Shown here: positions 45,647 to 55,300 of the stretch, piece after piece | Layout of the letters: each line of letters starts with the position of its first letter | How positions within the stretch are numbered: the first letter of the stretch is position 1 | From: an uncultured delta proteobacterium | GTDB lineage: Bacteria; Desulfobacterota; Desulfovibrionia; Desulfovibrionales; Desulfovibrionaceae | Direction: 5' to 3' | DNA: 64,000 nt | Assembly: GCA_900079685.1 (NCBI GenBank) | Contig: LT599018.1 | Location: 62,001-126,000 of the forward strand | The notes under the pieces: model-generated | Told to the model about the DNA's origin: nothing | The model's input: only the letters and a program-made list of their open reading frames with translations | The model's database searches: none | Program-made: the position numbers and the translations under genes

Positions 45647-47500
45647 GTGAAAACGAACTGGACTGCCAAAAAGACCAACAACAAGAAACTGATCGCCTGG
45701 GTCGAAGAGATCGCCGCCCTGTGCCAGCCCGACGAAATTTATTGGTGCGACGGGTCCGAGCGTGAAAAAGACAAAATGAACCAGATGCTGGTGGATGCCG
45801 GCACCTTTATCCCGCTGAATCCTAAAAAACGCCCCGGTTCCTTCCTGGCCCGGTCCAATCCGGCCGACGTCGCCCGCATGGAACACCGGACCTTCATCTG
45901 CTCCGAAAAAGAAATTGACGCCGGTCCCACCAACAACTGGGTCAACCCCAAGGAAATGCGCAAAAAGCTGAACGGGCTGTTCAAAGGCTGCATGAAGGGC
46001 CGTACCATGTACGTGATTCCTTTCAGCATGGGCCCGGTCGGTTCGCACATCGCCCAGATCGGCATTGAAATCACCGACTCCCCCTACGTTGTCGTCAACA
46101 TGCGCATCATGACCCGCATGGGCCAGAAAGTGCTGAACGTTCTGGGCGATACGGGCTTTTTCGTTCCCTGCGTGCATTCCGTCGGCCAGCCCCTGAAAAA
46201 GGGCGAAAAAGACGTGGCCTGGCCCTGCAACACGGAAAACGTGCACGTCGTGCACTATCCGGAAACCCGTGAAATCTGGTCCTTCGGCAGCGGTTACGGC
46301 GGCAACGCCCTGCTCGGCAAGAAGTGCCTGTCCTTACGTATCGCGTCCGCCATGGCGCGCGACGAAGGCTGGCTCGCCGAGCACATGCTTATCGTGGGCA
46401 TCGAAAATCCGGAAGGCGAAAAGACCTACGTGGCCGCCGCCTTCCCCAGCGCCTGCGGCAAGACCAACCTCGCCATGCTCATCCCGCCCAAGGGCTTCAA
46501 GGGCTGGAAGATCTACACCGTGGGCGACGACATCGCCTGGATCAAACCCGGCAAGGACGGCCGCCTCTATGCCATCAACTCGGAAGCCGGTTTCTTCGGC
46601 GTGGCCCCCGGCACCTCCGAAAAGACCAACCGGAACGCCCTGGCCTCCTGCTCCAAGAACACCATCTTCACCAACGTGGCCCTGACCGACGACGGCGACA
46701 TCTGGTGGGAAGGCATGACGAAAGAAGCGCCCGCGCACCTTATCGACTGGAAAGGCCAGGACTGGAAGCCGGGCTGCGGCCGCGACGCGGCGCACCCCAA
46801 CTCCCGCTTCACCGCGCCGGCTTCCCAGTGCCCCAGCATTGACCCGAACTGGGAAAACCCGGCGGGCGTGCCCATCAGCGCCTTTATCTTCGGCGGGCGG
46901 CTCAGCAAAAACGCGCCGCTGGTATATGAATCCTTCAACTGGTCGCACGGCGTGTACATGGCCGCCACCACCGGGTCGGAAAAGACCGCCGCCGCCGACG
47001 GCCAGGCGGACATCCGGTACGATCCCATGGCCATGCTGCCGTTCTGCGGCTACAACATGGGCGACTACTTCGCGCATTGGCTCGCCATGGGCCGCACCGT
47101 GCCCAAGCCCCCGGCCATCTTCAAGGTCAACTGGTTCCGCAAGGACGAAAAGGGCCACTTCATTTGGCCGGGCTTCGGCGACAACCTTCGCGTGCTCAAG
47201 TGGATCGTGGACCGCGTGCGCGGCCGCGCGGCCGCCGTTGAAAGCCCGCTGGGCAGGATGCCGTATTACGAAGACCTGACCTGGTCCGGCCTGAAGTTCA
47301 CCAAGGAAGAATTCGCAAAGCTGTCCACCATCGAAAAGACGGCCGGTCTGAAAGAAGCCGAAGGGCAGAAGGAATTCATGGGCCAGTTCGCTAAGATCAA
47401 GAAGCTGCCGGAAGAGTTCGAACACGAGCAGCGCCTCCTGGCCCTGCGCCTTGAACGTTCCGCCGATTCCTGGGCGGTTCCCGAGAAGACCAAAAAGTAA
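45647..47500 (+). CDS. pckG: Phosphoenolpyruvate carboxykinase (GTP)
   Basis: 617-residue GTP-dependent PEPCK interconverting oxaloacetate and PEP. The GTP-binding kinase-1 loop carries the hyper-reactive cysteine in SACGKTN (C270-N274). Metal/substrate residues are in [11 protein letters not shown] and the following [17 protein letters not shown] and WRS-type residues complete the active site. Length matches the GTP class, not the ATP class. GTG start with GCGAGG upstream. Direction of flux (gluconeogenesis or anaplerosis) depends on physiology. Ends with a strong terminator. Confidence 0.96.
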   Translation: MKTNWTAKKTNNKKLIAWVEEIAALCQPDEIYWCDGSEREKDKMNQMLVDAGTFIPLNPKKRPGSFLARSNPADVARMEHRTFICSEKEIDAGPTNNWVNPKEMRKKLNGLFKGCMKGRTMYVIPFSMGPVGSHIAQIGIEITDSPYVVVNMRIMTRMGQKVLNVLGDTGFFVPCVHSVGQPLKKGEKDVAWPCNTENVHVVHYPETREIWSFGSGYGGNALLGKKCLSLRIASAMARDEGWLAEHMLIVGIENPEGEKTYVAAAFPSACGKTNLAMLIPPKGFKGWKIYTVGDDIAWIKPGKDGRLYAINSEAGFFGVAPGTSEKTNRNALASCSKNTIFTNVALTDDGDIWWEGMTKEAPAHLIDWKGQDWKPGCGRDAAHPNSRFTAPASQCPSIDPNWENPAGVPISAFIFGGRLSKNAPLVYESFNWSHGVYMAATTGSEKTAAADGQADIRYDPMAMLPFCGYNMGDYFAHWLAMGRTVPKPPAIFKVNWFRKDEKGHFIWPGFGDNLRVLKWIVDRVRGRAAAVESPLGRMPYYEDLTWSGLKFTKEEFAKLSTIEKTAGLKEAEGQKEFMGQFAKIKKLPEEFEHEQRLLALRLERSADSWAVPEKTKK

Positions 47501-47514
47501 TTCCGTTTACAGGT

Positions 47515-47552
47515 AACAAAAAAGCTCCCGTTGCGGCGGGAGCTTTTTTGTT
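47515..47552 (+). terminator. Terminator after pckG
   Basis: Perfect 16-bp arms (aacaaaaaagctcccg and its complement), six-base loop, T6 tract; starts 15 bases after the pckG stop. Confidence 0.95.
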
Positions 47553-47630
47553 CTCATGCCTCCGGGTTGACGGATTGCCAATGAGCTTTCTCTCGTATAC
47601 GGTTATAATCTAAACAAGAGAGGTGCATAC

Positions 47631-48875
47631 ATGGCCGCAGGCATCCAGGACAGCATCAAGACGCTGATGGCATCCAAGAAAATAAAAGCCGCTCTGGATT
47701 TTCTCCGTTCCGACCACGAGCAGCGCGTCGCGCAAATGAAGGAGATCGCGCTGACGTTTGGGGAAACCGGCAAAGAACCTTTGGCGCGCAGCCCCATGTA
47801 CCACAAAATGCTTGTGCGCGAAGGCGCTAAAGAGTGCAGGACGGATTCCCTCGGCAACGTGTCCGGCTATGTTTACGGCTCCGGCGGCAAGGATGTGACC
47901 GTCCTTTTTGAAGCCCACCTTGATACGGTTTTTCCGGAAGGAACGCCGCTGGCCATCCGCGAGGAAGGCAGCCGCCTTTTCTGCCCCGGCATCGGCGATG
48001 ACGCGGGCGGGCTGACCCTCAACCTTTCGCTGCTCCGCGCCATCCGCCATGCGGAGCTTGTCCCGGTGACGGCGCTCATGGTTGCCGGGACGGCCTGCGA
48101 AGAGGCGACCGGCAACTTTAACGGCATGCGCAAGCTTTTTGATGACAACCCGGCAATCGCGGCGTCGGTCTCCATTGACGGCGGCGGCAACGAGCGTGTT
48201 TGCCACCGGGGGGTCGGCACCAAACGGACGGAATTTATTTTCCGCGGCCCCGGCGGCCACAGCTGGAGCAACTACGGCATTCCCATGTGCATGCACGCCA
48301 TGTGCCGGGCCATGAGCGCGGTCGCCGCCATTGACCTGCCCTCCGACCCGAAAACGACGGTCAACATAGGCGTCGTCAGCGGGGGGGATTCCGCCGGCGC
48401 CATTGCGGCGGAAGCCCGCGTGCACGTGGACATGCGGTCGCTGGAGCAGGCGGCCATGGACGCGCTGGAAAAAGAGGTTTTCTCCCGCGTGCAGACCGCC
48501 GTGGCAATGGAGAACAGGCTGCGGAACCAGCCGGGGGTGGCAAACGTCAGCGTGGAAGCCAACTCCTACGCCGATATCCCGGCTGCATTCACGCCGGAAA
48601 ACAGCGTTATCGTGCGGACGGTCTTTGCCGCCAGCAAAGCGCTGAAATTGGAGGCGGATACCTCCCAGACGGCCAGCACCAACGCGAATATCCCCATGAG
48701 CCGGGGCATTCCGGCGGTGACCCTCGGGTACGGGGGAGTCAGCACGGGAGTTCACTCCCTCGGCGAGTGCTGGGACAGCGCCGATGCGTACCGCGCGGCC
48801 CAGAAAGCCCTGCTGGTTATTTTCGCCCTGGCGGGCCTGGATGGGGTGACGGAGCCACTCGTCGGGAAGCCCTGA
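47631..48875 (+). CDS. M20-family metallopeptidase
   Basis: 414-residue di-zinc hydrolase of the M20/PepT-like group. Metal ligands are evident in FEAHLDTV (His, with catalytic Asp after it), GIGDDAGG (bridging Asp) and GTACEEATG (catalytic Glu and ligand Glu). A dimerisation domain (~205-310) starts at FRGPGGHSW. A C-terminal histidine follows in STGVHSLGE. It probably cleaves small peptides or acyl-amino acids; the exact substrate is not inferable. ATG preceded by GAGAGG. Transcribed alone, convergent with the GT2 gene. Confidence 0.88.
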   Translation: MAAGIQDSIKTLMASKKIKAALDFLRSDHEQRVAQMKEIALTFGETGKEPLARSPMYHKMLVREGAKECRTDSLGNVSGYVYGSGGKDVTVLFEAHLDTVFPEGTPLAIREEGSRLFCPGIGDDAGGLTLNLSLLRAIRHAELVPVTALMVAGTACEEATGNFNGMRKLFDDNPAIAASVSIDGGGNERVCHRGVGTKRTEFIFRGPGGHSWSNYGIPMCMHAMCRAMSAVAAIDLPSDPKTTVNIGVVSGGDSAGAIAAEARVHVDMRSLEQAAMDALEKEVFSRVQTAVAMENRLRNQPGVANVSVEANSYADIPAAFTPENSVIVRTVFAASKALKLEADTSQTASTNANIPMSRGIPAVTLGYGGVSTGVHSLGECWDSADAYRAAQKALLVIFALAGLDGVTEPLVGKP

Positions 48876-48923
48876 CGGGCTGCCGGGCCATCACATGGCC
48901 TGCATACCGGGCGGCAATGGGGC

Positions 48924-50174
48924 TTAACCGGAGCGCGACAGCAGTTGCCTGCCGTACTGTTTGCGCCACGCCTTGGCAAGGCGCTCAAGTTCCTTGTCTT
49001 CCAGCGCCGTCGCGATCTCCAGGGTGGCGTCCAGCCGCGACTGGAAAAAACGGCTGTCTTTGAGCTTTTCCCGCGCGTCGGCAAGCGTTGCGCCGCATTC
49101 ACGGGCGGCTTCGGTGTGCCCTGCCTTTTCCGCCATGTCCCGCAATGTTTCCATAACGGCCATGGTCGGATGGAAGCGAACGCACCGCGTCATGGTGGCA
49201 AACGCGTTTTCCGCGTCCCCAGCCGCTTGCTGCAGCCGCGCCAGGGCAACGTACCCGTCCTGCAAGTAAATTTCCTTATCCAGAATTTCGCTGATCCTCC
49301 CTGCCTCCGGCGCGGCGAGCAGCGGCGCGTACGTTTGCAGCCGTTCCGGCGCGGGTTGCAGCAGCGTTTCAAAGAAAGGGCCGAGAAAGGGCGTATACCC
49401 GTCGGCCAGCACGGTATGGTGGTATTCAGGCCGTCGCAGGTCCGGGCAGCGCCGGCTCAAGATGGGCGCGTTTTTCGGCGCGCCGGTGATCTCCCTGCGA
49501 GTCTGGCCGTCAAAGTGATACACAACGGATTCCGGGATGACGCTTACCGCATATCCGGCTTGGCGTAGCCGGTAGCAGAGCTCCACGTCCTCCAGCCCGT
49601 TAACGTAGCCCTCATAAAAGGCCCCGGCGTCAAAAAATGTGTTTTTGCGGATGAGCAGGGCCGCCGCCGTGATGAAACTGAGCGGCCTGCGTTTGCGCGC
49701 CAGGGGGTGGGCTCCGGGAATCCCGGCGTACAGGTGGCGGAGCGAGCGGTCCGGCTGGACGGTAATGCCCAGGTGCTGGACCGTGTCGTTTTCAAACAGC
49801 AGCAGCGGGCCGACGGCGCCCAGCGTTGCGTCGTTTTCCATGGCCGCGAAAAGGGGGGCGTCCCACGCGGGGGTGAGCAAGGTATCGTTATTCAGAAAAA
49901 AGAGAACGCCGTGCCGCGCCGCGCGCGCCCCCTGGTTGCAGGCTCCGGAGAAGTTTTTGTTCGTCTCGTTGCGGATGCGGGTAAAATTGCCGCTGAAAAG
50001 CTCTTGCCCAAGGGCGGACAGCTCTTTCCCCGTGGCGTCCGTTGAGGCGTTATCCACAACAATGACCTCGCAAGGCCGTTCCGGCGCGTGCTCATGGAGG
50101 CTGCGCAGGCAGGCGGCGGTGAGCGGCCACTTGTTATGGACGGGGATGATGATGCTGACCGGTCGCTGGGGCAT
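48924..50174 (-). CDS. Glycosyltransferase family 2 with C-terminal helical extension
   Basis: 416-residue GT-A enzyme: VSIIIPVHNKW at the N-terminus, VIVVDNASTDAT (nucleotide binding), the metal-binding FFLNNDTLL and acceptor-side GLEDVELCYRLRQAGY. These are typical of rhamnosyl/polysaccharide GT2 enzymes. Beyond residue ~290 a helical, TPR-like extension follows (QDGYVALARLQQAAGDAENAF), rarely seen in minimal GT2 proteins. It lies 110 bases after the receiver-TPR gene, with a terminator between, so probably has its own promoter. Confidence 0.85.
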   Translation of the reverse strand: MPQRPVSIIIPVHNKWPLTAACLRSLHEHAPERPCEVIVVDNASTDATGKELSALGQELFSGNFTRIRNETNKNFSGACNQGARAARHGVLFFLNNDTLLTPAWDAPLFAAMENDATLGAVGPLLLFENDTVQHLGITVQPDRSLRHLYAGIPGAHPLARKRRPLSFITAAALLIRKNTFFDAGAFYEGYVNGLEDVELCYRLRQAGYAVSVIPESVVYHFDGQTRREITGAPKNAPILSRRCPDLRRPEYHHTVLADGYTPFLGPFFETLLQPAPERLQTYAPLLAAPEAGRISEILDKEIYLQDGYVALARLQQAAGDAENAFATMTRCVRFHPTMAVMETLRDMAEKAGHTEAARECGATLADAREKLKDSRFFQSRLDATLEIATALEDKELERLAKAWRKQYGRQLLSRSG

Positions 50175-50248
50175 GGCGGAACCTGCGTAAAAGGATGGTG
50201 CAGGCTACCGTACCCCGGCCGGTTTGGCAATCGCCGGAGGATGAAAGC

Positions 50249-50278
50249 GAAAAAGGGGGAGCTTTTGCTCCCCCTTTT
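50249..50278 (-). terminator. Terminator after receiver-TPR gene
   Basis: 12-bp perfect stem aaaagggggagc with complement, tetraloop, followed on the minus strand by T5. Seven bases after the stop at 50285. Confidence 0.9.
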
Positions 50279-50284
50279 GGTGAC

Positions 50285-51484
50285 TCAGGCGGCGTGGCGC
50301 CATGCCCTGAATGTATGCGTCGCGACGGAAACGATGTCCTGCAAGAGCGGGAAGTTGTCGAGAAAACCGTAGCGGCTTTCCTCCCCTTCCTTGGGCGGTT
50401 GCAGCAGCCGCTGGTGCAGCTTGCCGGCTGTTGCGTCGTGCCCCGCCCTGGACAGGGCCTGGATCAGGCCGCGCATGTGTTCTTCTGGCGCGGGCGTGAA
50501 CATGCAGGTTCTGCCGATAAGGGCATGCAGCGGCTTTGAGGGGTCGAGCCTGTGCGCTTCCAGAAAACTTAAGGCCGCGGCCTTGGCTTCCCCGTCCTGG
50601 AGAGCGAGCCCGGCTTCGGCGAGCAGCGGGTCCTGCCCGGCCTTGCCGCGCGGCAGCCGGCTGAGGAGGTTGCCGGCGCGGACCTTGTCGCCGCGCTTGA
50701 AACAGAGCACACCGGCCTTGCACAGCCACATGAACTCTTCCTTTTCCTTGTGCAGGAAGGCGTAGAGCTTGCTTAACGCAAGGCAGGTCTCAATATTGCC
50801 GGGATCGGCCTGGTAACTGCCGTGCAAAAGCCTGTCCGCGGCAACCGCGTCGCCGCGTTGCAGGGCGGCAATCCCTTCGCGCAGAGCGGCTTCTCCGGGA
50901 ACGTGCGGCGTGTTCGGGGCGGAACGCCGCAACAGGGGCTTGGTTGCGTCCTGTGCCGTTCCGCTCTGGTCCGCCCTGGGGCCGAACCGGTCGATGAACG
51001 AGGACGGCAGCACCAGCGGGGCGTGCCTGCATTCGGGCCGTGGGGCGAGCATCAGGGCCGTCTCCGCCTGGTCCATGGTGTAGGGCCGGGCCAGCACGGC
51101 GCAGGAATTGGTGGCGCGGGCGGCAAGGGCGATGGGGCTTTCTCCGTTGCTGACGAGGAAAAGGACCGGGATATTGGCCATGCCGGGCATGGACCGGACA
51201 TGGGAAAGAAAACGCATGCCGGTCATATCGCCGAGGCGCTCGTTGCAGATAAGCATGTTCACGGAGGTGGCGAAACCGACGGAACCGGATGTCATGTCCG
51301 GGCCGTTGGCGGCCTGCGCCGGGGCGGCGCTCGCGAGGTTCCGCAGGTGATCCAGAGCCATGCGGCCGGAGGCGAAAAACTGCGTCTGCGTAACGCCGAG
51401 GCGGCGCAGGACCTTGCGGTCCAGGGCAAGGCAGGATTCGTCTTCGGCGAGCAGGAGGGCGTTTATGGGTGAGGATTGCAGCAT
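50285..51484 (-). CDS. Degenerate receiver domain with TPR-like C-terminal region
   Basis: 399-residue protein. The N-terminal ~150 residues follow a receiver fold (LLLAEDESCLALDRKVLRRLG; LICNERLGDMTGMRFLSHVR; VLFLVSNGES). The phosphoacceptor position is N81 instead of Asp, the conserved threonine is serine (LVSNG) and the conserved lysine is arginine (LARPYTM). It is therefore unlikely to be phosphorylated normally. Residues ~200-340 form tetratricopeptide-like helices (GIAALQRGDAVAADRLLHGSYQADPG). The start at 51484 has GTAAGGAGGGC. It follows the zinc-ribbon gene by 10 bases and is presumably co-transcribed. Function unknown; a protein-interaction scaffold is likely. Confidence 0.78.
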   Translation of the reverse strand: MLQSSPINALLLAEDESCLALDRKVLRRLGVTQTQFFASGRMALDHLRNLASAAPAQAANGPDMTSGSVGFATSVNMLICNERLGDMTGMRFLSHVRSMPGMANIPVLFLVSNGESPIALAARATNSCAVLARPYTMDQAETALMLAPRPECRHAPLVLPSSFIDRFGPRADQSGTAQDATKPLLRRSAPNTPHVPGEAALREGIAALQRGDAVAADRLLHGSYQADPGNIETCLALSKLYAFLHKEKEEFMWLCKAGVLCFKRGDKVRAGNLLSRLPRGKAGQDPLLAEAGLALQDGEAKAAALSFLEAHRLDPSKPLHALIGRTCMFTPAPEEHMRGLIQALSRAGHDATAGKLHQRLLQPPKEGEESRYGFLDNFPLLQDIVSVATHTFRAWRHAA

Positions 51485-51494
51485 ACTGCCCTCC

Positions 51495-51992
51495 TTACCT
51501 GCCGACCGGGGCGGCAAAGGGGATCACCGTCGCCCTGCGCTTGTGTTCATGCAGACCTCCCCCTTCCACGATGGAGGGGATCGGCTGCACGAGGGCTTCG
51601 CCTTGCGCCATGCCGGAGACGGCCTGGCGAGGCAGAGGCTTTTCCGCCGGGGTCTGCGTGCGCTTGAAGCGCGACCCGCACGTGAGGCAGTGACGGCTTG
51701 CACCGTCATCCGTCAGACGCAGGAGAAGCCCGTCGCGGTTGTAGCAAACAGGGCAGAACGGCCCTTGTTTGATACTGCCGGTTACCAGCCAAAAAAAGAT
51801 CCCGTCAAAGATGAGACTGCGCGACAAGTATAAAATGTCTTCATACCCCTGAATCTGCTTGCGCAACACGGCGTTTTCGTCGCACAGATTCACATAGCGG
51901 GCTTGCAGTTCGCTCAACTGATGCCGGGCGTCCTCGGTTTGGCCACTGGTATACAGATCGTGGATTTCTTTAAAGCGAAAATATTCGAGCAT
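51495..51992 (-). CDS. Coiled-coil zinc-ribbon protein of unknown function
   Basis: 165-residue cytoplasmic protein. An N-terminal coiled-coil (residues ~10-52) is followed by a short hydrophobic patch (SLIFDGIFFWLVTG). A treble-clef/zinc-ribbon has CPVC and CLTC spaced 23 residues apart. The tail is basic/proline-containing. This looks like a nucleic-acid or protein-binding adaptor. Its stop is 10 bases before the receiver-TPR gene start, so the two are probably one operon. No family name recognised. Confidence 0.72.
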   Translation of the reverse strand: MLEYFRFKEIHDLYTSGQTEDARHQLSELQARYVNLCDENAVLRKQIQGYEDILYLSRSLIFDGIFFWLVTGSIKQGPFCPVCYNRDGLLLRLTDDGASRHCLTCGSRFKRTQTPAEKPLPRQAVSGMAQGEALVQPIPSIVEGGGLHEHKRRATVIPFAAPVGR

Positions 51993-52373
51993 GGCACTCT
52001 CTCCATGAGTTCCTTACAGCCATCCTTGGCAGTTATCTCCTTTTCGGTAAGGGGAGGGAAAACTTTAGCCTCCCGCCGGGTCCCGTCCGAGGCGAACATC
52101 GCAATCCCGGCAGCCGATGCTTTGGGAAATAGCAAGTTATTAAAGATTGTTATGGAAACAGCTGTAAATATGGCCACGGCATTATATTCATGGGAACCGC
52201 TGCAACGCGAACGAATCTAGAGAAAATTTAGAAAAATCATGAGCTAAGACGGTTTTGCATTGCAATAATCAGATATTATACTGAAAAAACAAGAAAATAT
52301 TTTTGTAAAAAGAAAATCGCCCTGTTTTCCGGCATTCCGGAAAACAGGGCGATTGTTTCTGGGGCAACCAGGC
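51993..52373. other. Intergenic region upstream of zinc-ribbon gene
   Basis: 381 bases. The right two-thirds (52200-52315) is AT-rich. It should hold the promoter of the zinc-ribbon/receiver operon; the A2M terminator occupies its right end. Short open frames on both strands across 51914-52220 are not supported by ribosome sites or family similarity. Confidence 0.5.
52304..52354 (-). terminator. Terminator after alpha-2-macroglobulin gene
   Basis: Perfect 18-bp stem (52315-52332 with 52337-52354, tetraloop catt), followed on the minus strand by a T-rich run; 20 bases after the stop. Confidence 0.93.
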
Positions 52374-55300
52374 CTATTCGACCGTTACCCTGGCGGTATG
52401 GGAAAGGGCATGGATGGACGGGTCGTACATGTCCTCCACGGACAGCGGCGGCAGGACGAACTCGCCCTTGTTCACGGCCCGCAGAGTATACGTGAAGGCG
52501 GAAGCGCGGTTCGGCATGTAGTCCACGAAGAGCAGGAGCCTGTCGTCGCGCATTTCCGTGCGGCCTTCAACCCAGGTGTTCAAGGAATACGCGTTGGCGT
52601 ATCCCGCGGGCGAGGCGAACGGCTTGCCGGTTTTGGGGTCGATGAAGGTCCCGGACCGGGCCGCGTATTCGCTGTCCGGCACGAGGTTGGGGTTGTCGAT
52701 CTCAAACCCGCCGGGCACGATATCCGCCAGGACCATGCTGTTCATCGCGGCCTTGGGGTTGACGTACAGGGTTACGGTCACCCTGGTTCCGTGCGGGATT
52801 TTCAGGTTCCGGAGCGCTTCGGGGAGCTTCCCGCTCGCATCCGGAACAAAATCGTACACGGTGCCGTCGGGCAGAACCCAGCGCCGTATTGTCTCGATAC
52901 CTTCGGCAAAGGGCGCGGGGGCTTCAACGGGCACGCCGGAGGTGGTCCAGGAATAGTAGGCCGTGCCTTCGCCCGCGATGCTTGCGGTCAGCGGAGCGGG
53001 GGCAGCCGGTTCCGCGGGCAGCAGGTTCTTGCGGGAGAACGTCGGCTTGTCCTTGTTGGTAAACGCCGCGATTTCCTGCATGGCGCTGCCCTGGCCGGTG
53101 GCCGCCGCAAGGCTGGCCTTGAACTCGCGGCTGGGTCCGGCGGTTTTTTCGATATACCGGCCGATGGCCATGACGGCCATGCCGTTTTCCTGCGTGCTGC
53201 GCCACTGTCCGGCGTTGCCGTTATCCATCACGCGCTTGGCGAGAAGCGCTGCCTCGGGCGCGAAGGGGTCCACGTGCGTCCACATGAGCAGACGCAGGGC
53301 CTCGTTGCGCGGCGAGGATTCAAGGCTCCAGCCGTAGCGGTTCGGCCTGGAAAAGGGCAGGGTGCCGAGTTCGCGTAACGCGTCCGCCTTGCCGGTGGCA
53401 AGGGCTTGCGCGCCCGCCAGGAAAATCCGGGCGGACTGGTTCAGGAACTTGCCCTGATCTTTCAGGAACTGCATCCAGCCGAGCGGCGCATCGCCGTTGA
53501 GGGCCAGCACGTAGCAGACGTACGCCTTGACGCTGAGGGAATCCATGATCGCCCAATTCTGCTCCGGCAGGGAGGAGGCGAGGTAGGAACGCATCCAGTC
53601 AAGGGCGGATTTCAGCGCGTCCTGGGGCACAAGGCCGGTGCCTTTCGCTTCGGTCAGGAAGTGCACGGCGTAGGTCGTGGTCCAGGCGTAGGCGGAGCTG
53701 ATGCTCATGCCCGGCCAGCCGTTGAACCCGCCGTCGGCCCGCTGCATGGAAAGGATGCGCCGGATGGCGTAATCCAGGGCCTGCTTGAATTCCGAATCCT
53801 TGGCCTTTTCCGGGTCGATGCTTTTCAGCATCGCCGGGACGGCCAGGAACGGCCAGGCGCTGGACGTGGTCTGTTCCAGGCAGCCGTAGGGGTAGGAGCC
53901 GAGATAATCCAGGGCTTTCATCAAACTGATGCCCGGCGTGTCGGAGAAGGACAGGTTCACGCGCTGGGTGCCGGGGAAGAAGCCGGAACCGATGTCGATA
54001 ACGGCTTTCTCGCCGCCCTTGATGATGCCGCCGCCGCTCCGGGTAAGGCGCGGGAAGGGCGGGCGCACCGGGATTTCCAGCCGCTGCTCGAAGGGTTTGT
54101 TGTCCGGCCCCTCGATGGCGGTGATGACGCGCACGCTGGCCATGCCGCTGGCGTCAAGGGCCTTGACCGTCAGGTTCAGCGGCGCCTTGGCCGTTTTTTC
54201 GTCCAGGGCCACGGTAAAGGTCTTTTCGCCCTGTACGGCCAGAGGACCTTCCGTTTCGACGGTGATCTTCGCCTTGATGGCCTTTTTCCCGTCGCCGAAA
54301 GCGATGACGGGCATGGCGAACACGTCGCCGGGAGCGACCATACGCGGCACCGTGGCTTCCACGGTCACGTCGCGGGCGATGCGCACGTTGGCGTCATTGT
54401 TGCCCACGGCTGTTTTGGACGCGGCAATGGCCATGAGGCGCCCCCGGCCGCTGTATTCGGGCAGGGTCAGGGTGGTCGCGGCCGTGCCGTTGCTGTCCGT
54501 GGTCACGGAGCCGAGGAAGATGGACAACAGTTCCAGCTTGCGCGACATGGGCGAGAGCTGGGAGCCGTCTTCGCCGGGGCCGCCGCCGCCGGGCTGCAAC
54601 GTGATGGGCTTTCTCGACGAAAGGGGCATCAAATCGTTGTACACGTCATAAGCCCTGCCCTGCATGGCGCGTTTGGCCGTGAAAAAGGCGAAGGGGTCGG
54701 GCGTCTTGAAGTTGGTCAGGGAGAGCAGCCCTTCGTCCACAAGGGCGATCGTTACCTCGCCCCGCACGGGCTGGCCGTTGGCGTCCGTCAGCGTGACGGA
54801 AACCGGCACCGTGGACTTGGGCATGACCTTGTCCGGGGCGTTCAGGGCGACGTTCAGTTTGGTTTTGGAACGGTCGATGAGCATGGGGATGATCCCGTAC
54901 GCGCGGTGCGCGCCCCACCGTTCGCCTTCCTGCACGGGCCGGATGACCCAGGCCGAGCAGTAGGCGTTGGGCAGCATGCTTTCCATGACCGGCACGGGCA
55001 CGGAGGTTTCCGTCTCCTTCAGCGGCAGGACCATGCGGTATATTTCCGTTTCGCCTTCAAGCACGACAAGGAGCTTGCCGGGGAAGGGGGAGCGGACTTT
55101 GAGCATGGCGGTTTCGCCCACCTGGTAGCGCTGCCGTTCCCAGGACAGCATGACGCGGTCGACGAGCGGGGATGCGCCGTCTTCCGTCCCGGCGAGGCCG
55201 GACCAGACCTGGATCTGGAATTCCAGCGCTTCAACGCCGTTCGCCGCCGCCTTGATCCGGTAGGTGGCCTGCCGGGGCGGGGTAAAGGTCAGGGTGCCCA

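Noticed and set aside
51914-52220. Short open frames on both strands upstream of the zinc-ribbon gene
   Set aside because: Overlap the start of the zinc-ribbon gene, lack Shine-Dalgarno sequences and resemble nothing known; the region reads better as a promoter.
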